A stretch of DNA of 64,000 nt from CAYQQU01 sp964419545 (GTDB lineage Bacteria > Bacteroidota > Bacteroidia > Chitinophagales > Saprospiraceae): the NCBI GenBank assembly GCA_964419545.1, contig CAYQQU010000027.1:5608-69607 (forward strand), in the 5' to 3' direction. The stretch's first letter is position 1. Every line of letters starts with the position of its first letter. Of the stretch, positions 34,281 through 44,621 are shown piece by piece. The notes beneath the pieces are model-generated. The model was not told the DNA's origin. It searched no databases and saw only the letters and a list, made by a program, of their open reading frames with translations. The position numbers and the translations under genes were made by a program.

Positions 34281-37200
34281 ATGAAAAAACCATTACCCCT
34301 CACTGTGCAGCCTCTGGTCTTGTTTGGGCTGGCTTTACTGCACAGCTTCGGGCTGGACGCGGCCGGGCTGCTTCCGGAAAATGCAACGCCTTTTGAGAAA
34401 GCGACTACGCAACTGGGGGATCCGCCTCAGTTTTCGAATGTCCCCGACGACGTCACCGTCTCCTGCGTCAGCGAAGTGCTGCCGGCGCCTGCGCTGATGG
34501 CGACGGACGACGACGACCCCGATTTTCCGATGATGATCCCGGCGGCGGACGATCCCGACCCCGCCACCATCGGTTGTGCCGGCGGCGTCATCACCCGCAG
34601 CTGGACGGCCATGGATGATGAAGGCAATAGCACCACCGTCACCCAAACCATCACCATCGAGCCCGATTCCAGCCCGCCGGCCATACTCATCGACGAACCG
34701 AGCGATACGCTCAACTGCGAAGAGTTTTCCCAGGCCGCCTGGGTAACCTGGCTCGACAGCAAGGAACTGACGCTGGCTACCCAGATCGACGAATGCAATA
34801 TCGACCGCATCGAAAATGACGCGCCGGCTACTTTCGATACTTATTGTGGTTCGATTACCGTGGTTTTCACCGTATTCGACGAGTGCGGCTTTTCTTCCGA
34901 ATGGAACGCCACCCTGACGGTAGTCGATCTGCTTCCGCCCGTCTTGACAGGCGTACCGACCGAAAACGATACCATAAGCTGCGCCGAACCGGTGCCGCCC
35001 GCGCCTTTGGTGACCGCTACCGACAATTGTACCGTCGACCTGACCATCAACTTCAATGAAGCGACGGGGCAGGCCAACGACGGTAGTTGCTCGGAGTACG
35101 ATTACGTGATCATTCGCTCCTGGTCGGTGGTCGACTCCTGCGGCAATCTGACGACCGCCATCCACCGCATCGTGGTCACCGATAATATGTCTCCGACCTT
35201 TACCCGTCCGCCCGATATTACCATCTCGTGTACGGACGACCCTTCCGATCTCAATCTGACCGGCGCCGTTACGGATGCCGCAGATAATTGCGATCCCACC
35301 GTCGAAGTATCTTTTTCCGATACCCAGATCCCGAATCCGGGTTGCCCGCAGGGATACGCGATCCAGCGGGTGTGGCTGGCTGAAGACGCCTGCGGCAACG
35401 CCACCGGCAAATTGCAGCTGATCAACGTAGTGGACAACGAGGCGCCTTCCTTCAACGTACCCGGTGACCTGATGCTGCAGTGCGGCCAAAGCACCGATCC
35501 GTCCTTTACCGGACAGCCGGATGCTTTGTTCGACAATTGCGATCCCGAGCCGGAAGTCTCTTTCTCGGATGTCGTCACCCAAGGCGCCTGCGTCAACGAG
35601 TTTTCGATCGAGCGCACCTGGGAGGTGAGGGACGCCTGCGGCAATTTCACAATGAAGACGCAATCCATTACCGTTTCCGATCAGTCGCCGCCTGCTTTTT
35701 CCGCTACCGCTAATGACCTGGACGTGGTTTGTTCGGGCGGCCAGGACATCGCGGCCATCTTTACCGATTGGTGGATGACCCGGGGCGGTGCGGCCGCGTC
35801 GGACGATTGCACCCTGGCCGCGGACCTCGTATGGACGATCCGCAATAGCGGCTCCGACGACCTCCCCACGCTGCCCCCGCCGGTATGTCCTTCCGAACCC
35901 GGAATCCTGCGATCACAGACCGTCGATTTTATCGTGGAGGACGAATGCGGGAACCGCGATACGACCACCGCTACTTTCCGGTTGCTGGATAGCGAAGCGC
36001 CGGTTTTAACCGAATGCCCCGCTGATCAGACTATCCCCGCCGATCCGGGCGTCTGTGAAGCCATCTTCACTTTGCAGCCGCCCGTCATCGTCGACGCCTG
36101 CGGGTCGGGTACTACGCCGATCATTGCCGTCGATTCGGCGGCGGTAACTTCTTCGGCGCCGCCCGGCCAGCAGAGCAGCACCCCGGTAGACGCCGTAGCG
36201 CTTACCCTGCCCATTGCCCACCCGCTGCCGATAAATGCGGCGGGCGACGGGCTGCTCCGCGTACGCTTACTCAATGCCGATGCAGAGGGGGAAACGGAAT
36301 TTCTGAACATATTGGGCGAAGACGGCGCTTTGCTCGGCCGAACGGGGCGGGCGCCGGGCTCCTGCCTCAATTCGGATACGACGCTTGCCATACCCGCTGC
36401 TTCCATCGCCGCCTGGTCGGCCGACGGGGCCATCACCATTCATCTGGAACCCAATATTCCGAACGGCCTGCCCGGTTCCTTTTCGGTTAACGCGATCTGC
36501 CCCGGCGGGACCAACGTCCAGGCTGAACTTTCTTTTACGGCCCTCGACTTTCTGGGGCTGCGTTACGCCTATCGCGTCGACGACGGGCCGCTGACACCCG
36601 TGGATCCGGTAGGGCCGGTTGACGTGGTATTGGAACAGGGGCCTCATAGCATCGTTTACTACGCCTCCGATTGCGCGGGCAATATCGACAGCTGCGGCTA
36701 CCAGGTGACCGTCGCGGATCAGGAGCCACCGGTGCTCGACTGCCCGGACGATCAGCTTCTGTCGTTGCCGCAAGCGGCCTGCACCATCGACGTAGCGCTG
36801 CCGTTCCCGGAAGGCGCCGCCGACAACTGCGGCGTCGGGAGTCTATTCGATCAAACCCGCCCTGCCGATACGGCCGATGCACGGCTGACCTTTGCTTTCG
36901 ATCCCAACCTCAACCGCTACCAGGCCCAGGGGAAGACTTACGTCTTTAACGGCCTGACCGCCAATGCCGGCGGCGAGGTCATTCTCACGGTCTCCCTTTT
37001 GGGCGATTTCGATACCAACGGCGCCTTTTTCGAGGTCTACGGCGACGACGGCAACCTGATGGGCGTCACGCCGGTCGGGGTGGCGACCTGCACCAGCGCC
37101 GGTCAGGCGACCTTTGCTATTCCACAACTGCTGTACAACGAATGGGCGGCCGACGGCAGCATCGCCATCACCCTTTTGCCCAATGAAATTGCCATTCCCC

Positions 37201-40200
37201 CCGGCGTGCCCGGCGACGGCATCAATCCCTGTGACCCGGGCATGGTCACTTTTGACGGCGATACCGACGGCCTGAGTTACGCTTTTGTTCGGCTGGCCGG
37301 CCAGGCGCTGACGCCCGCCTACTACGCAGAAGGCGCCAGCCCCATTCCCCTGACGCCTTACCCGGTTTTAGGCGGAGCGCCGACGCACACTTTCGAGCCG
37401 GGCATTACTACCGTATTTTATCTGATCGACGACGCCGCCGGAAATGCCGATACCTGTTCCTATGATATTGAAGTGAGAGATGAAGAAGCGCCCGTCGCCC
37501 TCTGCCAGCCGACCACCATCTTCATCAACCCCGGTGGGACCGTGGACCCCGTGGTGCCGGCCGAGGTGATTGACAACAGCAGTTTTGACAACTGCGCGAT
37601 CGACACGATGTACCTGGCGCCGGATACGTTCAACTGTATCGACGACGGCGGGCAGATCGTCGATGTTACGCTCTTCGTCGAAGACGCAGCGGGCAATTCG
37701 GCGACCTGCGAAACATTCGTGCGGGTGGAACTGGAGGAGCCCGAACCGACCAGCAACGCCGCCGACGGGCTGTGCGCCGGTGATACCCTTTGCCTGCAGG
37801 CCAATCCACCTCCCGCGCCGGGTGGTATCGTCTATACCTACCAATGGTCGGGGCCCGACGATTTTTCTTCCAATTCGCCCAACCCCTGCATTACCAATAT
37901 CACCACCGAAAATGCCGGGACCTACACGGTGACCATTACCGGTATTACCGGCTGTTCGGTGAGCGGCACGGTCTCGGTGCCCGTTTTGGGGTTGCCCGGT
38001 ACGCCGGAAGTGATCACGGACGAGAACATTTGTATTGACGAAGATATCGAGCTGGTCTCTTCCGTCTCGCCGGCCGGCGATGACGTCTCCTATCGCTGGT
38101 ACCGCGGCGTGCCCGGCAACAGCGTTTTCCTGGCCGAAACGAGCGAGGCCGCTTATTCGATCCCCGGGCCGCACAACATTCCGATGGGCAGCAACACCAT
38201 CACCGTACGTTATTTTCTGGAAGTGCAGCGCGACGGTTGTTTTTCAGAGACCTCCCCGCCGGTGACCATCACCATCTCCCGTATCCCGGTCGCGGAAGTC
38301 AACCAACCGCAGGTAGTACTGTGTGAAGGTGAAGCTTTTGCCCCGGGAACGCCGGTGACGGGGCAGGGGATCACCTACCAGTGGACCGGCCCCGACGATT
38401 ACAATGCCACCAGCCAGAACCCGCCCGTCGTTAATCCGGTGACCCCGGACAATGCCGGTCCTTATGTCCTGACCGTCCTGCGCAACGGCTGCCCTTCCGA
38501 GCCCGACACCACCCTGCTCACCGTTATTCCCAAGCCGCCTACGCCGCAGATCTTCAACAACGGTCCGGCATGTGTCGGGGAGGAAATATTGCTGTCGACC
38601 GACCTTACCGGGGCGACCAGCTACCAGTGGCGGTCTTCGGCTTCGCCCGATATCATTACCACGAGCACGAATACGCTGCTTCTGCCTGATCTTACCCTCG
38701 GGGACGCCGCCTCCTGGGAAGTGCGCGTATTGCAGGCCGGCTGCCTTTCCGACTTCTCTGCTTCGACCAACATTATCATTTTTGCGCCGCCGCCGACGGT
38801 AGCGGGAGCTGCCGATGAGTCGGTATGCGAAGCGGACACCATACGGTTGCAGGCGATGCCCAATGTGCCGACCTACACTTACGAGTGGACCGGCCCGGAG
38901 GGCTTCTCCTCTTTGCTGCCCAATCCGGTGATCGGAAACAATGTCGACGAAGACCGCGAGGGCCATTACGTCCTGACCGTCACGACCGACGCCGGCTGTT
39001 CGCGCGCCGACAGCATCTACATCGATATCGTTCCCGGCGTTTCCATCCTGGGGCTCTCTAATGACGGGCAGGATTGCCTGCCCGGGCCGACGGACGTACA
39101 GCTGGTATCCGCTGTTTTTCCGCCCGACGACGGGACTTACGAATACATCTGGACACCGCCCTCGCCGGCTACGATGGTGCAGCCCGACCCGGAGTGTCTG
39201 AACTGCGCCGTTATTCCCGACGCCACCGAAGCCGACAACGGTATCTACCGGCTGGTGGTTCGTACGGGCGACGGCTGTTCTTCCGAATTTGACACCACCC
39301 TGGTCGATATTTCACTCCCGCCTGCTACTCCCGGCGCGCCCCAGGTAAGCGACGCCACGCCCGCGCCGTTCTGCGAAGGCGAGCCCATCACGCTGACTAC
39401 CGATCCGGTGCAAGCCGGCGAAGTGATTTACTACTGGCAGTTGCCGGATGGTGAGCTGGAGCCGACTACCATGGCTTCTCTGAATATCCTGAACGCCAAT
39501 GAAGTAGAAGACGAGGGCCTTTACTCCCTGCGGGTGTCTGTTGACGGCTGCCTGTCGGCGGAATCTCCGGAGATCAGCATCAACATCCGGCCGGTGCCCG
39601 ATGTGACGCCTGCTACCAATGGACCGCTCTGCAGCGGCGATACCCTCTCGCTTTCCACGGCTATTGTGCCCGGCGCTACATACAGCTGGACCGGGCCCAA
39701 CGGCTTCAGTTCTTCTTTGGCCAACCCCCGGATTCCTGGTGCGGATACCAGCCGGAGCGGCTATTATTTCATTCAGGCGGAACTCAACGGCTGCTTTTCC
39801 ACGGTCGATTCCGTACAGGCCATGGTTAATCCCCGGCCGGCTACTCCGGCATTGAGCAATAACGGTCCGCTCTGCATCGATCAGGGCGCGGCTTTATTGG
39901 AACTGTCCGTCGCGCCGGGTTCCGCCACGCCCGGGGCTACCTATGCCTGGTATCTGCCATCGGGAGAACTGATCACCGAAATGTCGGGCCTGACGCTGGC
40001 TTTTGGCGACTTTTCGGGCTTTGTCGACGGAGAATATCCGTTCTCCGTCCAGGGCATACTCGGCAATTGCACCACGGAACGAGTTACTACGCCGGTAGTG
40101 CTCAATACAATACCCGGCGAACCAGCCTTTGCCGGCGCCGATACGACGCTTTGTGAAGCAGACATGCTGCAGCTGACCGCTGCGGCTCCGGGGCTAGGGT

Positions 40201-41441
40201 CCGGCCTCTGGTCTTCGCCGCCCGGCAACCCGCCCGGGCTGGTATTGTCGGACCCCGGCGATCCCAATTCCGGCATCGAAGGATTGATCGGAGGGGAAAC
40301 CTATACCCTCATCTGGACGCTCTCCAACGGAGCCTGCCAGAATTACGACCAGGATTCGGTGAACCTGAGCATCACGCCCGCCGAGATCCCGCGGGCCGGC
40401 GACGACAGGAAATGGTGCATCAACGAGGAAATCCGGTTGGAGGCCACCCCGACGTCTACCGGCGTCGGCATCTGGAGCCAGCCCTCAGAACAGGGCGGGC
40501 TGGGGGTTGACATCCTGGACCCCACCGACCCGAATACGCGCGTCACGGGCCTCGACCCCGACAATACCTACATCTTCACCTGGTCAATCGAAAGCGGCTG
40601 TGGAGCGGGGGAGGACGACGTGATCATCGTCATTTCCGACCCGACGCCCGACGCGGGCAGGGATACCATTGTCTGTAACGACGACGGCCTGGTGCGGCTC
40701 AATGCCGATGCGCCTACACTGGGTAGTTCGGGGCGCTGGAGCACCGATGATCCCAACGTGCTGATCGACAATCCCAACAGCCCCACTGCATTGGTGACCA
40801 ACCTGACGCAGGGCGACAATATTTTCTTCTGGACCATTGACGACGGGCTCTGCGGGCAGCTTTCAGTAGACGAAGTGACCGTGACCCGCAAAGACCGGCT
40901 GATCGCGCTGGATGACGAATTTACGGTGCCTTTCGGCGAACCGGTCACTTTGTCGCTGCTCGACAATGACCAATTTACGCCGGGCGTGACGACCATCATC
41001 ATTCTTACGCCGGACCACGGCGACCTGGAAGCGATCGAAACGGGAAGTTATATCTACCGGCCGGATATTTCCTTCGCCGGGGAGGATCAGTTCCGCTACG
41101 AATTGTGCAGCGAAGGCTGCGGCTGCGTACGCGCCGACGTCATCCTCAATGTCGGGCAGGATGCCGCGTGCGAAGTCCCCAATGTCATCACGCCCAATCA
41201 GGACGGCGTCAACGACGTTTTCGTCGTGCCTTGCTTGCTGAACGCCGACCAGTTTCCCCAAAGCCAGGTGAAAATTTTCAACCGCTGGGGCGATCAGGTC
41301 TACGAGTCGGCCCAACCTTACACCAATGATTGGGACGGTACGTTCGACGGCGAAGACCTGCCCGTAGGCACCTACTTTTACATCATCGAATACGGTGAAG
41401 AACGCGAAGCAGACACCGGATTTATCATGATCCAGCGATAG
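34281..41441 (+). CDS. Giant T9SS type B surface adhesin with HYR/Ig-like repeats and gliding-motility C-terminal domain
   Basis: A 2386-residue secreted repeat protein. A signal peptide (residues 1-27) is followed by Cys-containing HYR-like repeats to about residue 570, each ending near 'CGN..' and 'D..PP'. Mixed beta domains then reach about residue 1160, and a long run of PKD/Ig-like repeats reaches about residue 2190, with recurring patterns such as YQWSGPDDFSSNSPNPCI and SWTGPNGFSSSLANPRI. A cadherin-like repeat (about 2200-2285) precedes the C-terminal T9SS type B domain starting CEVPNVITPNQDGVNDVF, with KIFNRWGDQVYES and DGTFDGEDLPVGTYFY. It is likely exported and anchored on the surface, as SprB is. 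porP/sprF and a PD40/OmpA gene follow directly. The ligand is unknown. Confidence 0.93.
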   Translation: MKKPLPLTVQPLVLFGLALLHSFGLDAAGLLPENATPFEKATTQLGDPPQFSNVPDDVTVSCVSEVLPAPALMATDDDDPDFPMMIPAADDPDPATIGCAGGVITRSWTAMDDEGNSTTVTQTITIEPDSSPPAILIDEPSDTLNCEEFSQAAWVTWLDSKELTLATQIDECNIDRIENDAPATFDTYCGSITVVFTVFDECGFSSEWNATLTVVDLLPPVLTGVPTENDTISCAEPVPPAPLVTATDNCTVDLTINFNEATGQANDGSCSEYDYVIIRSWSVVDSCGNLTTAIHRIVVTDNMSPTFTRPPDITISCTDDPSDLNLTGAVTDAADNCDPTVEVSFSDTQIPNPGCPQGYAIQRVWLAEDACGNATGKLQLINVVDNEAPSFNVPGDLMLQCGQSTDPSFTGQPDALFDNCDPEPEVSFSDVVTQGACVNEFSIERTWEVRDACGNFTMKTQSITVSDQSPPAFSATANDLDVVCSGGQDIAAIFTDWWMTRGGAAASDDCTLAADLVWTIRNSGSDDLPTLPPPVCPSEPGILRSQTVDFIVEDECGNRDTTTATFRLLDSEAPVLTECPADQTIPADPGVCEAIFTLQPPVIVDACGSGTTPIIAVDSAAVTSSAPPGQQSSTPVDAVALTLPIAHPLPINAAGDGLLRVRLLNADAEGETEFLNILGEDGALLGRTGRAPGSCLNSDTTLAIPAASIAAWSADGAITIHLEPNIPNGLPGSFSVNAICPGGTNVQAELSFTALDFLGLRYAYRVDDGPLTPVDPVGPVDVVLEQGPHSIVYYASDCAGNIDSCGYQVTVADQEPPVLDCPDDQLLSLPQAACTIDVALPFPEGAADNCGVGSLFDQTRPADTADARLTFAFDPNLNRYQAQGKTYVFNGLTANAGGEVILTVSLLGDFDTNGAFFEVYGDDGNLMGVTPVGVATCTSAGQATFAIPQLLYNEWAADGSIAITLLPNEIAIPPGVPGDGINPCDPGMVTFDGDTDGLSYAFVRLAGQALTPAYYAEGASPIPLTPYPVLGGAPTHTFEPGITTVFYLIDDAAGNADTCSYDIEVRDEEAPVALCQPTTIFINPGGTVDPVVPAEVIDNSSFDNCAIDTMYLAPDTFNCIDDGGQIVDVTLFVEDAAGNSATCETFVRVELEEPEPTSNAADGLCAGDTLCLQANPPPAPGGIVYTYQWSGPDDFSSNSPNPCITNITTENAGTYTVTITGITGCSVSGTVSVPVLGLPGTPEVITDENICIDEDIELVSSVSPAGDDVSYRWYRGVPGNSVFLAETSEAAYSIPGPHNIPMGSNTITVRYFLEVQRDGCFSETSPPVTITISRIPVAEVNQPQVVLCEGEAFAPGTPVTGQGITYQWTGPDDYNATSQNPPVVNPVTPDNAGPYVLTVLRNGCPSEPDTTLLTVIPKPPTPQIFNNGPACVGEEILLSTDLTGATSYQWRSSASPDIITTSTNTLLLPDLTLGDAASWEVRVLQAGCLSDFSASTNIIIFAPPPTVAGAADESVCEADTIRLQAMPNVPTYTYEWTGPEGFSSLLPNPVIGNNVDEDREGHYVLTVTTDAGCSRADSIYIDIVPGVSILGLSNDGQDCLPGPTDVQLVSAVFPPDDGTYEYIWTPPSPATMVQPDPECLNCAVIPDATEADNGIYRLVVRTGDGCSSEFDTTLVDISLPPATPGAPQVSDATPAPFCEGEPITLTTDPVQAGEVIYYWQLPDGELEPTTMASLNILNANEVEDEGLYSLRVSVDGCLSAESPEISINIRPVPDVTPATNGPLCSGDTLSLSTAIVPGATYSWTGPNGFSSSLANPRIPGADTSRSGYYFIQAELNGCFSTVDSVQAMVNPRPATPALSNNGPLCIDQGAALLELSVAPGSATPGATYAWYLPSGELITEMSGLTLAFGDFSGFVDGEYPFSVQGILGNCTTERVTTPVVLNTIPGEPAFAGADTTLCEADMLQLTAAAPGLGSGLWSSPPGNPPGLVLSDPGDPNSGIEGLIGGETYTLIWTLSNGACQNYDQDSVNLSITPAEIPRAGDDRKWCINEEIRLEATPTSTGVGIWSQPSEQGGLGVDILDPTDPNTRVTGLDPDNTYIFTWSIESGCGAGEDDVIIVISDPTPDAGRDTIVCNDDGLVRLNADAPTLGSSGRWSTDDPNVLIDNPNSPTALVTNLTQGDNIFFWTIDDGLCGQLSVDEVTVTRKDRLIALDDEFTVPFGEPVTLSLLDNDQFTPGVTTIIILTPDHGDLEAIETGSYIYRPDISFAGEDQFRYELCSEGCGCVRADVILNVGQDAACEVPNVITPNQDGVNDVFVVPCLLNADQFPQSQVKIFNRWGDQVYESAQPYTNDWDGTFDGEDLPVGTYFYIIEYGEEREADTGFIMIQR

Positions 41442-41470
41442 CTGATCGGAAAAAACACAATTCCCAAACC

Positions 41471-42427
41471 ATGCAGAAATTTTGCCTACTCATAGCCGGC
41501 CTCTTCATCAGCAGCCTGATCTGCGCCCAGCAGGAAGAGCAATTTACTCAGTTTATGTTCTACAAGCAGGGGTTCAACCCGGGCTTTGCAGGCAGTGAAG
41601 CCGGCACCGCCATCTCGGGGCTGTACCGCAGCCAGTGGGTCGGCCTGGAAGGCGCCCCCGAAACCCAATTGCTGACCTTCAGCTCCCGCGTAGCGAACCG
41701 CATCGGTATCGGTGCGAACGTGCTGCGGCAAACCATCGGGATTACCAGCTATTATACCTTCGACGGGGTCTATTCCTACAAGATCACGCCCCTCGGTAAA
41801 GGTGAGCTGTATGCCGGCATCCAGGGCTCGATGCGCCTGTTGCGGGTAGACTACAACCAGCTGAAGGGGACCCAGCCCATAACCATCGATCAGGCCATAC
41901 CGGCAGGCATACAAAGTAAAATTGTTCCCAACGCCGGATTCGGGCTGTACTACGCCGGGCAGCATTTCTACGCCGGGTTGTCGGCGCCCCGGCTCATCAA
42001 TAACAACATCGACCTGGCGGATTCAGGGGACATCATCTCTCTGGAAAGCCGGCATTTGTTCTTTATGCTCGGATATTACTGGTCGATCGGAGAAGCGGTG
42101 CTGATCCCTCAGGGCCTCGCCAAATACGTGGCCGGAGCGCCCGTCGATCTGGATGTCAACGTCACCCTGAAATTCAAATCCCGGTTCTCGATAGGCGCTT
42201 CCTATCGCCTGGGCGGCAATTTGCCCGAGTCGACCGGTGAGTCGGCCTCGCTGATGGTCGGCATTCCCCTGGGCAAGTCGATGTTGCTCGGTCTTGCCTA
42301 CGAAGCCACGCTCACGGATTTGCGGACGTACAATTCCGGTTCTATGGAAGGCGTTATTCGTTATATATTCGGCGGCGGGGAAGATGTGTCGGGCGGCCCG
42401 GAGCTCGAAGACCCCATTTTTTTCTAG
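41471..42427 (+). CDS. PorP/SprF family T9SS-associated outer-membrane protein
   Basis: A 318-residue outer-membrane beta-barrel of the PorP/SprF family. The signal peptide (residues 1-19, ending CAQ) is followed by the diagnostic opening QEEQFTQFMFYKQGFNPGFAG, then regular beta strands ending with AYEATLTDLRTYNSGSMEGV and IRYIFGGG. SprF homologues are required for secretion or surface attachment of the type B adhesin encoded beside them, as for SprB in Flavobacterium. It lies 29 bp after the giant adhesin, so the pair is almost surely co-transcribed and functionally linked. Confidence 0.94.
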   Translation: MQKFCLLIAGLFISSLICAQQEEQFTQFMFYKQGFNPGFAGSEAGTAISGLYRSQWVGLEGAPETQLLTFSSRVANRIGIGANVLRQTIGITSYYTFDGVYSYKITPLGKGELYAGIQGSMRLLRVDYNQLKGTQPITIDQAIPAGIQSKIVPNAGFGLYYAGQHFYAGLSAPRLINNNIDLADSGDIISLESRHLFFMLGYYWSIGEAVLIPQGLAKYVAGAPVDLDVNVTLKFKSRFSIGASYRLGGNLPESTGESASLMVGIPLGKSMLLGLAYEATLTDLRTYNSGSMEGVIRYIFGGGEDVSGGPELEDPIFF

Positions 42428-42557
42428 TCCGTTCGGAATGTTTTTTTCCCGGCGATGGAATACCGGCCGGAGGGAGCTGGAAAAAAAATAATACCCGAAA
42501 GGCCGTTTGAGTAAAACACAATACCTCAATGGCCGTAAACATATAAAAACGGCAGCT

Positions 42558-44609
42558 ATGAAATACTTCCTCGGTTTTTTTGCCACATTTTTTTTAATTT
42601 TTGCATCCGGCGCGGCTCAGACGCGCGGCATAACTTTCAATGACCGGGCGTCGAATCAAAACGTCACGCACAAGAATCTGACGACCGTCAACTCAGAGGC
42701 GCCGGATTTCGCACCGATGTTTTACCGCAACGGCCTGGTTTTCGTGACGGCCCGGCAGAAAAGCGGCCCGGTCGATCCCCGTACCGGAGAGACGTACTAC
42801 CAGCTCTACTACGCAGAGTTCGATCCCAACGGCGTTCCTTCCAAGCCTTATCCTTTTTCAGTGGAGCTCAATACCGAGGTGAACGAAGGGCCGCTGACGT
42901 TCGATCCCGATCAGAACCTGATGTATTTTTCCCGCAACAACTGGCATTTGGGCAAAACCACCGCCGATTCAAAAGGGTTGGTGCGCATGCATCTTTACGA
43001 AGCCCGGCGCGGGCCTTTTGACTGGGAAGACGTCAAAGAACTGCCGTTTAACAACGACGAGTATTCCTGTAAACATCCCTCTCTGTCTTCCGACGGCACT
43101 AAGCTGTTTTTCACTTCGGACATGCCCGGCGGGTACGGCGGCTTTGACCTCTACGTGGCGGAGCGCCGCGGCGGGTCCTGGATGCCGCCCATCAACCTGG
43201 GGCCTGAGATCAATACCAACAAAAACGAAGGCTTTCCTTTTATACACGCCGGAGGAACCTTGTTTTTCTCTTCCGACGGGCACGAGGGCTACGGGGGGCA
43301 CGATCTGTTTATGATCGACCTGACGCAGGCCGACTGGAGCAAGGTCATCAACCTGGGGCCGCCTTTCAATTCCGCGGAAGACGATTTTTCATTAATCCTC
43401 ACCACTGACGGTCAACGAGGGTTCTTTTCCTCCAACCGGCCCGAGGGCGTCGGTAAATTCGATATTTATTTCTTCGAAGCGCCCGGCGGCATCCAGGGCA
43501 TCGATACGCCCGAGCCGGTGCAGGTCCCCGTTGCGGTAACCGAATCCAGCCAGGGAAGGCCCTTGTCGGGCGTCGCGGTTCACGTACTCACGCAGACGGA
43601 TGAGGGCTTCTTTCAGGAAGAAGAATTCTACGATCTCGAATTGCGGGCCTCCGCCGGCGAAGGGGAGAACATGGGGCTGCAACTCGTTCCCAAAAAAGAA
43701 GACCAGTTGGGGGCGCCGCGGGGACGCACCGGCGTCGACGGGGTGGCCAAGCTCAAACTGGATACCGGAAAAGATTATTTGCTCATCGTTTCCAAAATAG
43801 GCTACGTCACCCAGGAACTCGTGTTCTCTACCAAAGGCGAAAAAGGCCTGGCTCGGCCCTTCGAAGTGGTGCTGGAACCGGAAAACTGCATTTCGCTTAC
43901 GGGAATGGTGATCAGCGAAAAATACGATCGCGAGGTGCCCAACGCGAAGGTGCGCCTCATCAACGAATGCACCGGCGAAGAAGAAGTGATCGAATCCAAT
44001 GTGAGCGGAGTCTTCGAATATTGCCTGACCAAAGGCTGCGATTACCTGGTGATGGGCGAAAAAGAAGGCTATCGCAGTGTTTCCACCCGGCTGTCAACAG
44101 TAAAACTGCGGGGAAGGCGCTCCGCGGAAGTCGAGCTGCGGCTGACGGCCAATTCCGAAACACCCCTGCGCGAGCCCATCCGCGAAGGCACCGTCATCGT
44201 GCTGGAAAACATCTATTATGATTTCGACAAATCGGCCATTCGCAAAGGAGAAGCCAAAGAACTGGAGGCGCTGGTGAAACTGATGAAACTGTATCCCAGC
44301 ATGGAAATCGAACTCAGCGCGCATACCGACTGCCGCGGTGAGGAAGATTACAACCTCCGCTTATCGCTGCAACGCGCCGAGGCTGCCCGCCAGTTTCTGA
44401 TCGATCGCGGTATCGACCCCAAAAGGGTGAACGCCATCGGTTACGGAGAAGCGTACCCGCGCAACGACTGCAATTGCGATATCGCCGACGGATGCAGTGA
44501 GGCGGAACACCAGTACAACCGGCGGACTGAAGTAAAAATCCTCAGGATCGAGGAGTCTGTAGAGGTCAAATACAACAAAGACGGCCTGCTGATCAAAGAC
44601 CGGCAGTAG
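42558..44609 (+). CDS. OmpA-family protein with PD40 propeller and carboxypeptidase-regulatory-like domains
   Basis: A 683-residue envelope protein. After a signal peptide (MKYFLGFFATFFLIFASGAA) comes a PD40/WD40-like propeller (about residues 50-310), with blades such as HPSLSSDGTKLFFTSDMPGG and GGTLFFSSDGHEGYGGHDLF. One or two carboxypeptidase-regulatory-like beta modules follow (about 320-530, with SLTGMVISEKYDREVPNAKV), then a C-terminal OmpA domain (from about 543: ENIYYDFDKSAIRKGEAKEL, ELSAHTDCRGEEDYNL). This order resembles PorE minus its TPR part. It probably bridges peptidoglycan to the T9SS adhesin machinery. The frame opens at 42507, but ATG 42558 starts the signal peptide. The gap after porP/sprF is 130 bp. 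Confidence 0.92.
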   Translation: MKYFLGFFATFFLIFASGAAQTRGITFNDRASNQNVTHKNLTTVNSEAPDFAPMFYRNGLVFVTARQKSGPVDPRTGETYYQLYYAEFDPNGVPSKPYPFSVELNTEVNEGPLTFDPDQNLMYFSRNNWHLGKTTADSKGLVRMHLYEARRGPFDWEDVKELPFNNDEYSCKHPSLSSDGTKLFFTSDMPGGYGGFDLYVAERRGGSWMPPINLGPEINTNKNEGFPFIHAGGTLFFSSDGHEGYGGHDLFMIDLTQADWSKVINLGPPFNSAEDDFSLILTTDGQRGFFSSNRPEGVGKFDIYFFEAPGGIQGIDTPEPVQVPVAVTESSQGRPLSGVAVHVLTQTDEGFFQEEEFYDLELRASAGEGENMGLQLVPKKEDQLGAPRGRTGVDGVAKLKLDTGKDYLLIVSKIGYVTQELVFSTKGEKGLARPFEVVLEPENCISLTGMVISEKYDREVPNAKVRLINECTGEEEVIESNVSGVFEYCLTKGCDYLVMGEKEGYRSVSTRLSTVKLRGRRSAEVELRLTANSETPLREPIREGTVIVLENIYYDFDKSAIRKGEAKELEALVKLMKLYPSMEIELSAHTDCRGEEDYNLRLSLQRAEAARQFLIDRGIDPKRVNAIGYGEAYPRNDCNCDIADGCSEAEHQYNRRTEVKILRIEESVEVKYNKDGLLIKDRQ

Positions 44610-44621
44610 AAAGCCCGGACT

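Noticed and set aside
34335..35663. Minus-strand open frame of 442 residues within the giant adhesin
   Set aside because: Antisense of the repeat region, Ile/Arg/Gly-rich and without family motifs; the adhesin frame is continuous for 7 kb.
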